DNA from: Parcubacteria group bacterium CG_4_9_14_0_2_um_filter_35_11
Lineage (GTDB): Bacteria > Patescibacteriota > Minisyncoccia > Minisyncoccales > GCA-002788555
DNA: 8,605 nt
Reading direction: 5' to 3'
NCBI GenBank assembly: GCA_002788555.1
Contig: PFRL01000043.1
Location: 894 to 9,498, forward strand
A model generated the notes under the pieces. The model made no database searches and was not told the origin of the DNA. It saw nothing but the letters and a program-made list of their open reading frames with translations. Position 1 is the stretch's first letter; each line of letters starts with the position of its first letter. Positions 4,318 through 8,605 of this stretch are shown here, piece after piece. The position numbers were made by a program, and so were the translations under genes.

Positions 4318-5433
4318 ATGCTATTTAAAAATTGTCAATGGAATACGGACTGGGAAGGAGTTCATGGTTTCAACGATATGGCAATGGAGATTACTAGAGA
4401 GTTCCATCCTGACGGTAGAAAGGCGGGAGAGACATTCTTTGCAAAGATAAGTAAAATTGACGACTGGTGGGCTTTAACTAGAAAAAATTATAGGGCCGGG
4501 ACAACTTTAGTCTTAATCTTGCCATTTTTGAAGGCATGGGGAGTAACCGATGTAAAAATGAGAGAGTATGCAGCTAATAATTTGCGACTTATCCCAGGAG
4601 CGAAGGACACCCTCGCCTCTATAGGAAGGATGATGCCGACTTTTATTATATCTACTACTTACCGAAGTTGTATGTTGCCTCTGATAAAAACGATTTGTAT
4701 TCCTGAGAAAAATCTTTATTGTACTCAAGTGACCCTTGATGAGTATAGTTTCTCTAAAGCAGAGATCCGCAAGATTGCAAAGATAGAAAGAGAAATCTCT
4801 GACATGCCTATACTTGATTGGCCGGACGGTACTAAGCACGAAAACCAACTTCCCCACGAGATGCAAAAAACGGTGTGGCGTTTTAATCAGATTTTCTGGA
4901 GAAAAGAAGGATTAATGGGAATTAAATCTTATCGACGTATGATTGAAGATATAGAAGTCATTGGTGGTCCTGGCAAGGCAAAAGCTGTAAAAGAGAGTTG
5001 CAAAATAACTGGCATTCCTCTTTCACGAGTGGTTTATACTGGTGATAGTATTACCGATGTTGAAGCAGCCCAAGCAATACATTCAAAAGGAGGCCTTGTG
5101 ATTTCTGTGAATGGTAATCGATATGCTGTCAGAGCCGCTGATATTGCTTGTATGATAGATCATACAATTGCTCTTGAGATTCTACTCCTTGCTTTTGCAA
5201 AAGGAGGTCACATGCTCGTCAATACCATACTCCATAGCTGGCATTGGGAAAATTTAGTAGAGAAGGCAAAAAGTCCTTTCTTCAAAAAGCTGATTGAGAG
5301 ACTACACAATGTCTATCCAGAGAATTTACCAACTATAGAATGGGTGATAGAGAAAAACTTGAATTCAGTTATTGAACAAAGTGAAGCTTTCAGAAAGCAT
5401 ATTCGCGGGAAAGTGATAGGAGAACTAGGTTAA
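4318..5433 (+). CDS. HAD-superfamily hydrolase, archaeal EhaR/COG4030-like
   Basis: This 371-residue soluble protein has recognisable HAD motifs. Motif I is NTDWEGV with nucleophile D11 and E13 two residues on. Motif II is FIISTT with S112, motif III is GGPGKAK with K220 or K222, and motif IV is YTGDSITD with D243 and D247. The segment AGTTLVLILPFLKAWGV (60-76) and the DWEG form of motif I recall the archaeal family named for energy-converting hydrogenase subunit EhaR (COG4030), from memory of that family rather than a search. About 107 residues separate motifs II and III, room for a cap domain that would choose the substrate. HAD proteins are mostly phosphatases; E13 in place of the usual second aspartate makes the reaction uncertain. 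No hydrogenase genes are nearby. The gene stands alone between two terminators, has the only strong Shine-Dalgarno here, and looks GC-richer in places than its neighbours, consistent with acquisition by transfer. Confidence 0.75.
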   Translation: MLFKNCQWNTDWEGVHGFNDMAMEITREFHPDGRKAGETFFAKISKIDDWWALTRKNYRAGTTLVLILPFLKAWGVTDVKMREYAANNLRLIPGAKDTLASIGRMMPTFIISTTYRSCMLPLIKTICIPEKNLYCTQVTLDEYSFSKAEIRKIAKIEREISDMPILDWPDGTKHENQLPHEMQKTVWRFNQIFWRKEGLMGIKSYRRMIEDIEVIGGPGKAKAVKESCKITGIPLSRVVYTGDSITDVEAAQAIHSKGGLVISVNGNRYAVRAADIACMIDHTIALEILLLAFAKGGHMLVNTILHSWHWENLVEKAKSPFFKKLIERLHNVYPENLPTIEWVIEKNLNSVIEQSEAFRKHIRGKVIGELG

Positions 5434-5457
5434 TCCTTCCCTCATCTTCTCCAGTTT

Positions 5458-5492
5458 TGCCTTGATGATTCAAATCAAGGCATTTTGTTTTT
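5458..5492 (+). terminator. Terminator after the HAD-type gene
   Basis: TGCCTTGAT (5458-5466) pairs with ATCAAGGCA (5474-5482) in a nine-base perfect stem around loop GATTCAA, followed by TTTTGTTTTT. The T tract runs into the -35 of the rpsO promoter. Confidence 0.9.
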
Positions 5493-5519
5493 GCTTTTTA
5501 TCCTAACTCGTGGTAAAAT
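5491..5519 (+). promoter_or_regulatory. Promoter of the rpsO-NYN-pnp unit
   Basis: TTGCTT (5491-5496), a 17-base spacer and TAAAAT (5514-5519) preceded by TGG form an extended -10 promoter. The start would be near 5526, leaving about 13 bases of leader before the ATG at 5539. This is too short for the S15 autoregulatory pseudoknot known from E. coli. Confidence 0.7.
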
Positions 5520-5538
5520 TTCTTTAACTAATTATTCT

Positions 5539-5787
5539 ATGAAAAAAGAAGGTATTATTAAAAAATATAGAATTCATAAAGACGATACAGGCTCAGCCGA
5601 AGTTCAAATTGCGATTTTAACCGAAGAGATCCAAAGCCTGACTTCACATTTTAAAACCCATAAAAAAGATAATTCCTCAAGAAGAGGCCTCCTAAAAAAA
5701 GTTGCCCAAAGGAGGAAATTGTTAAATTACTTGAAAAGAAAAGATATAAAAAGATACGAGGCATTGGTTAAGAAATTGAAACTTTAA
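5539..5787 (+). CDS. rpsO: 30S ribosomal protein S15
   Basis: This 82-residue primary 16S rRNA-binding protein helps organise the central domain of the small subunit together with S6 and S18. The sequence follows the S15 pattern: the DDTGSAEVQIAILTEEI segment, then LTSHFKTHKKD and SSRRGLLKKVAQRRKLLNYL, with the DTGS, H and R residues that contact rRNA, and a basic C-terminus. The E. coli protein is 89 residues, so this one is slightly short at both ends. The ATG at 5539 is chosen because the protein begins there in register with the family. An in-frame TTG at 5485 lies inside the preceding terminator, ahead of the promoter. No Shine-Dalgarno is visible in the short leader. The next gene starts one base after the stop, so translation is probably coupled. 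Confidence 0.97.
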   Translation: MKKEGIIKKYRIHKDDTGSAEVQIAILTEEIQSLTSHFKTHKKDNSSRRGLLKKVAQRRKLLNYLKRKDIKRYEALVKKLKL

Positions 5788-5788
5788 T

Positions 5789-6301
5789 ATGAGCGTTATT
5801 AGACATCCAGATCAACGTATAGGAGTCTTTATTGATGTAGAAAATCTTTACCATTCAGCAAAGAATCTTTTTAACGCTCGGGTAAATTTTAAACAAATTT
5901 TAAAAGATGTCGTTGGAAATAGAAAATCAATTAGGGTGATTGCTTATGTGATTAGAACAGAAACTGGGGAAGAAAAGCCATTCTTTTCTGCTCTTGAGCG
6001 GTTAGGGATTGAGACAAAAATAAAAGAACTCCAGGTTTATGGAGAGTTTAAAAAAGCAGATTGGGATGTCGGCATTGCTGTTGATGCCATAAAAATATCT
6101 CCTTCCCTGGACGTGATTATACTTTTGTCAGGCGATGGTGACTTTGTACCTCTCGTAGAATATCTAAAAAATCATGGCAAACAAGTAGAAATAGTAGCCT
6201 TTGGTAAAAGTACTTCCTCGAAATTAAAAGAGGTAGCTGACGATTTTTTTGATTTAGGAAAATCAAAAAAATATTTAATTCAAAGATCCAGGTATAAATA
6301 A
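5789..6301 (+). CDS. NYN-domain (LabA/DUF88-like) putative ribonuclease
   Basis: This 170-residue cytosolic protein consists of essentially one NYN domain, a PIN-like nuclease fold. The first acidic motif is GVFIDVENLY (12-21) with D16 and N19. A middle motif KADWDVGIAVDAI (89-101) gives D93 and D99. The signature LLSGDGDFVPLV (112-123) gives D116 and D118. These acids would bind the metal for RNA cleavage, and all expected positions look intact. LabA-type proteins (established family) are mostly uncharacterised, and several NYN proteins act on tRNA, rRNA or mRNA. A basic C-terminus, GKSKKYLIQRSRYK, could contact RNA. Placement one base after rpsO and five bases before pnp makes a role in rRNA or mRNA processing or decay the leading inference. 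No Shine-Dalgarno is present, so coupling to S15 translation is likely. Confidence 0.9.
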   Translation: MSVIRHPDQRIGVFIDVENLYHSAKNLFNARVNFKQILKDVVGNRKSIRVIAYVIRTETGEEKPFFSALERLGIETKIKELQVYGEFKKADWDVGIAVDAIKISPSLDVIILLSGDGDFVPLVEYLKNHGKQVEIVAFGKSTSSKLKEVADDFFDLGKSKKYLIQRSRYK

Positions 6302-6306
6302 TTTTT

Positions 6307-8412
6307 ATGCTTTATCAAACAGAATTTGCTAAAAGACCACTTAAAATCGAGACTAACTCTTTGGCTTCTCAAGCTTCGGGATCCGTTTTAGTCTCTTTTG
6401 GTAATACTGTAGTTCTAGGTACGGCCACAATGGGGGAAACTGATATTGAGACAGATTTTTTGCCCTTAACCGTTGACTATGAAGAAAGATTTTATGCTAG
6501 TGGGGCAATAAAAGGGTCAAGATATATCAGAAGAGAAGGTAGGCCTACCGAGGAAGCGATTTTAGTTTCCCGGATGATTGATAGAGCAATTCGTCCTTAT
6601 TTCCCTCAAAACCTCAAAAAAGAAGTTCAGGTAATTTTAACTGTCTTCGCTTTTGACGAAAAAAATGACCCCGATTTCCCTGCGCTCCTAGCTGCTTCTT
6701 TAGCACTTTCCCTCTCTGATATCCCCTGGGAAGGACCGGTGACAGGAGTAAGGATAGGAAAAAAAGGAGATGAAAAAGGGTTTATCTTAAATCCAACTTA
6801 TGAAGAAAGAAAGGAGGCGAAATTAGATATTTTTGTTTCTGGCATTGATGATAAAAATGGTGAAATTCTTATAAACATGCTAGAAGGGTACTCAAAAGAG
6901 GTTGAAGAAGATGAAATTTTGTCGGCCATTAATTTTTCAAGGGAACTAATTAAAATTCTCCTTAATCTTCAAAAAAATATTCAAAAGAAAGAGGGGAAGA
7001 TAAAACCTACACTAAAAATAGAGGAAGAAAACATTAGGACTCTTTATAAAAATAATTCTAAGAAGATTAAAAATGCCTTACTTTTAGCGAAAGAGGAAGA
7101 GGGGAAATTAAAATCTTTTTCAGCTCAAGAAAAACTAATAGAGGAATTAGGGATAGATAGATTTACCTTCTCGCTTTTAGTTAACAAAATTCTCCATGAG
7201 ATAGTTTTAAAAGAAGGGATAAGGCCAGACGGAAGGAAAACTGACGAATTAAGAAAGATTAATTGTAAGGTAGGCATTTTGCCCCAAACTCATGGGTCAG
7301 CTCTCTTTTGTCGAGGATTAACCCACGTCCTTTCCATTTTGACCTTAGGAGCCCCCGGTGACGAACTCATTATTGAAGGAATGGAACTTGTGGGCAAAAA
7401 GAGATTTCTCCATCACTATAATTTCCCTCCTTATTCGGCCGGGGAAGTAAGACCTCTTCGTGGCCCGGGGAGACGAGAGATTGGACACGGAGCATTAGTG
7501 GAAAAAGCTTTAAAATCCTTAATTCCCGGAAAAGAAGATTTTCCTTACACTAGCCGAATTGTCTCAGAAGTTCTTTCTTCCAATGGCTCCACCTCTATGG
7601 CAGCTGTCTGTGCTTCTTCTTTAGCTCTCTTTGACGCCGGAGTCAAAATCAAAAGACATGTTGCAGGAATCTCCTGCGGTCTAATTATAGAGGAAGACGA
7701 ACAAAAATTAATTAAGGATCGTAATTTTAAAATCTTGACTGACATTCAAGGACCAGAGGATAGCCACGGAGATATGGATTTAAAAGTGGCTGGTACCAAA
7801 AAAGGAGTGACGGCAATTCAGCTTGATGTAAAAACAAAAGGCCTGACAATAGAAATTCTCAAAGAAGGATCCTTGGCAGCAAGAAAAGCTCGTCAGGATA
7901 TTTTAGAGAAAATGGAAAAAACCCTTCCTCAGCCGCGTCAAGAATTATCTCCCTATGCTCCAAAGATTTTAACTCATCGTATTGAGCAAGAAAAAATAAG
8001 AGAGATTATAGGTCCTGGTGGCAAGACAATAAATAAGATTATCGCCGAGACAGATACTACCATAGACATTGAAGAAGATGGATTGATTTACGTTACTTCC
8101 AAAGATAAAGAAAAAGCAGAAAAGGCAATCGAATGGATAAAAAACATCACAAGGGAAATTCGAGTTGGAGAAAAATTTCAAGGAAAAATAACTGGGATTA
8201 CTGATTTTGGATTGTTTGTTGAACTTTTACCAAATCAAGATGGTCTTTTACATATCTCTGAAATCTCTCCTCGCCCCTATTCTAAAAGAGACCTCCTTAA
8301 AAATTATAAAATTGGTCAAATCCTATCAGTCAAAGTCAAAAACATCACTCCTGAAGGAAAAATAACTCTTTCATTAGAGTCTTATGGCCGACGCTCCAAA
8401 TCAAGAATCTAA
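6307..8412 (+). CDS. pnp: Polyribonucleotide nucleotidyltransferase (PNPase)
   Basis: This 701-residue enzyme degrades RNA 3' to 5' by phosphorolysis and forms a trimeric ring. The domains, in order, are the first RNase PH domain (about 1-220), a helical linker rich in K and E (about 225-300), the catalytic second RNase PH domain (about 304-540), KH (about 553-615) with IIGPGGKTI, and S1 (about 620-695) with DFGLFVEL and DGLLHISEI. The second PH domain has GIRPDGR (304-310), HHYNFPPYSAGE, GPGRREIGHGALVEKAL, and EDSHGDMDLKVAG with D485, D491 and K493. These match D486, D492 and K494 of the E. coli enzyme. A local difference is HGSALFCRGLTH (329-340), where most relatives read RGET followed by Q. 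The ATG at 6307 follows the NYN gene by five bases without a Shine-Dalgarno. The C-terminus is basic, and its last 29 bases overlap the next gene. Confidence 0.97.
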   Translation: MLYQTEFAKRPLKIETNSLASQASGSVLVSFGNTVVLGTATMGETDIETDFLPLTVDYEERFYASGAIKGSRYIRREGRPTEEAILVSRMIDRAIRPYFPQNLKKEVQVILTVFAFDEKNDPDFPALLAASLALSLSDIPWEGPVTGVRIGKKGDEKGFILNPTYEERKEAKLDIFVSGIDDKNGEILINMLEGYSKEVEEDEILSAINFSRELIKILLNLQKNIQKKEGKIKPTLKIEEENIRTLYKNNSKKIKNALLLAKEEEGKLKSFSAQEKLIEELGIDRFTFSLLVNKILHEIVLKEGIRPDGRKTDELRKINCKVGILPQTHGSALFCRGLTHVLSILTLGAPGDELIIEGMELVGKKRFLHHYNFPPYSAGEVRPLRGPGRREIGHGALVEKALKSLIPGKEDFPYTSRIVSEVLSSNGSTSMAAVCASSLALFDAGVKIKRHVAGISCGLIIEEDEQKLIKDRNFKILTDIQGPEDSHGDMDLKVAGTKKGVTAIQLDVKTKGLTIEILKEGSLAARKARQDILEKMEKTLPQPRQELSPYAPKILTHRIEQEKIREIIGPGGKTINKIIAETDTTIDIEEDGLIYVTSKDKEKAEKAIEWIKNITREIRVGEKFQGKITGITDFGLFVELLPNQDGLLHISEISPRPYSKRDLLKNYKIGQILSVKVKNITPEGKITLSLESYGRRSKSRI

Positions 8413-8605
8413 AATAAAAAATATAAAAGAAGCTGAGAAAGAAAGGGCAAAAGCCAGAGGAATTAGGACAATGGCTGAGGATATTTCAATGTTGAGTGGG
8501 GGAGGAATAAAAAAAGAAACTCCTAAAAAAAGGAGAGAGTTTACAACCCCTAACTTTTTACGACGGATTTTAACTAAAGAAGAAACGCCAAAAGAAAAAC
8601 TAGAA
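8384..8605 (+). CDS. Hypothetical basic protein, 5' part only
   Basis: An open frame starts at the ATG at 8384, inside the end of pnp (29-base overlap, different frame), and stays open for 74 codons to the window edge. The start reads MADAPNQESKIKNIKEAEKE. It is highly charged, with many K, E and R residues, no hydrophobic stretch and no cysteine. GLY-rich LSGGGIKKETPKKRREF follows at about 37-53, then FLRRILTKEETPKEKLE. This looks like a disordered or helical tail ahead of a domain that lies outside the window. I do not recognise the family. The frame, the overlap with pnp and the absence of a terminator argue that it belongs to the rpsO-NYN-pnp unit and is translationally coupled. Confidence 0.7.
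   Translation, partial: MADAPNQESKIKNIKEAEKERAKARGIRTMAEDISMLSGGGIKKETPKKRREFTTPNFLRRILTKEETPKEKLE

Noticed and set aside
4513..4866. Minus-strand open frame of 117 codons inside the HAD-type gene
   Set aside because: It lies wholly antisense to a gene with clear HAD motifs and has no promoter or ribosome site.
5485..5538. Upstream TTG start for rpsO
   Set aside because: It overlaps the preceding terminator and the promoter; the added residues do not resemble S15.
322..8412. Alternative genetic code with TGA read as glycine (Gracilibacteria/Absconditabacteria)
   Set aside because: No TGA occurs in frame in the conserved genes, and glycine is encoded normally by GGN codons.
1..8605. CRISPR array, IS element or defence island
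   Set aside because: No spaced direct repeats, transposase, terminal inverted repeats with target duplications or known defence genes were seen.

Overview
The window is a compact, AT-rich stretch of bacterial chromosome with every gene on the + strand. The gene set and style point to a Candidate Phyla Radiation bacterium, most likely Parcubacteria-like (inference). The supporting features are tiny intergenic gaps, an 82-residue S15, leaderless or SD-less starts, a bifunctional phosphoglucose/phosphomannose isomerase, and an rpsO-NYN-pnp cluster. The nine complete genes stop with TAA or TAG only, and the conserved genes have no in-frame TGA, so the standard bacterial code fits.

Layout. Positions 59-261 hold tRNA-Arg(TCT) and tRNA-His(GTG), separated by a small hairpin and followed by a strong terminator. 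Position 322 starts a four-helix membrane protein of unknown function. The 832-1015 gap ends in a second copy of the tRNA-His 3' flank, terminator and promoter. A Nudix-fold protein starts at 1066. A glutamate/leucine/phenylalanine-type dehydrogenase (1671) and a small ferredoxin (2836) form a two-gene unit closed by a terminator. Then come the sugar-phosphate isomerase (3109) with its own terminator and a HAD-type protein resembling archaeal EhaR/COG4030 (4318) with its own terminator. The last unit is rpsO (5539), a NYN/PIN-like nuclease (5789), pnp (6307) and the start of an unknown basic protein (8384, cut by the window end).

How it works together. The last unit joins ribosome assembly (S15) with RNA turnover: a putative metal-dependent RNase sits one base after rpsO and five bases before PNPase. 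The middle units are central metabolism: amino-acid/2-oxoacid interconversion beside an electron carrier, and entry of sugar phosphates into glycolysis. Terminator hairpins built on variants of GCCCGAG/CTCGGGC are immediately followed by the next promoter, so transcription units are packed back to back.

The most unusual points are: the duplicated tRNA-3'-flank/terminator/promoter cassette; a GC-rich in-frame insert in the isomerase; the archaeal-looking HAD gene with the only full Shine-Dalgarno sequence in the window; the inverted repeat overlapping the dehydrogenase promoter; and the NYN nuclease between rpsO and pnp. I found no CRISPR array, IS element or obvious defence system.
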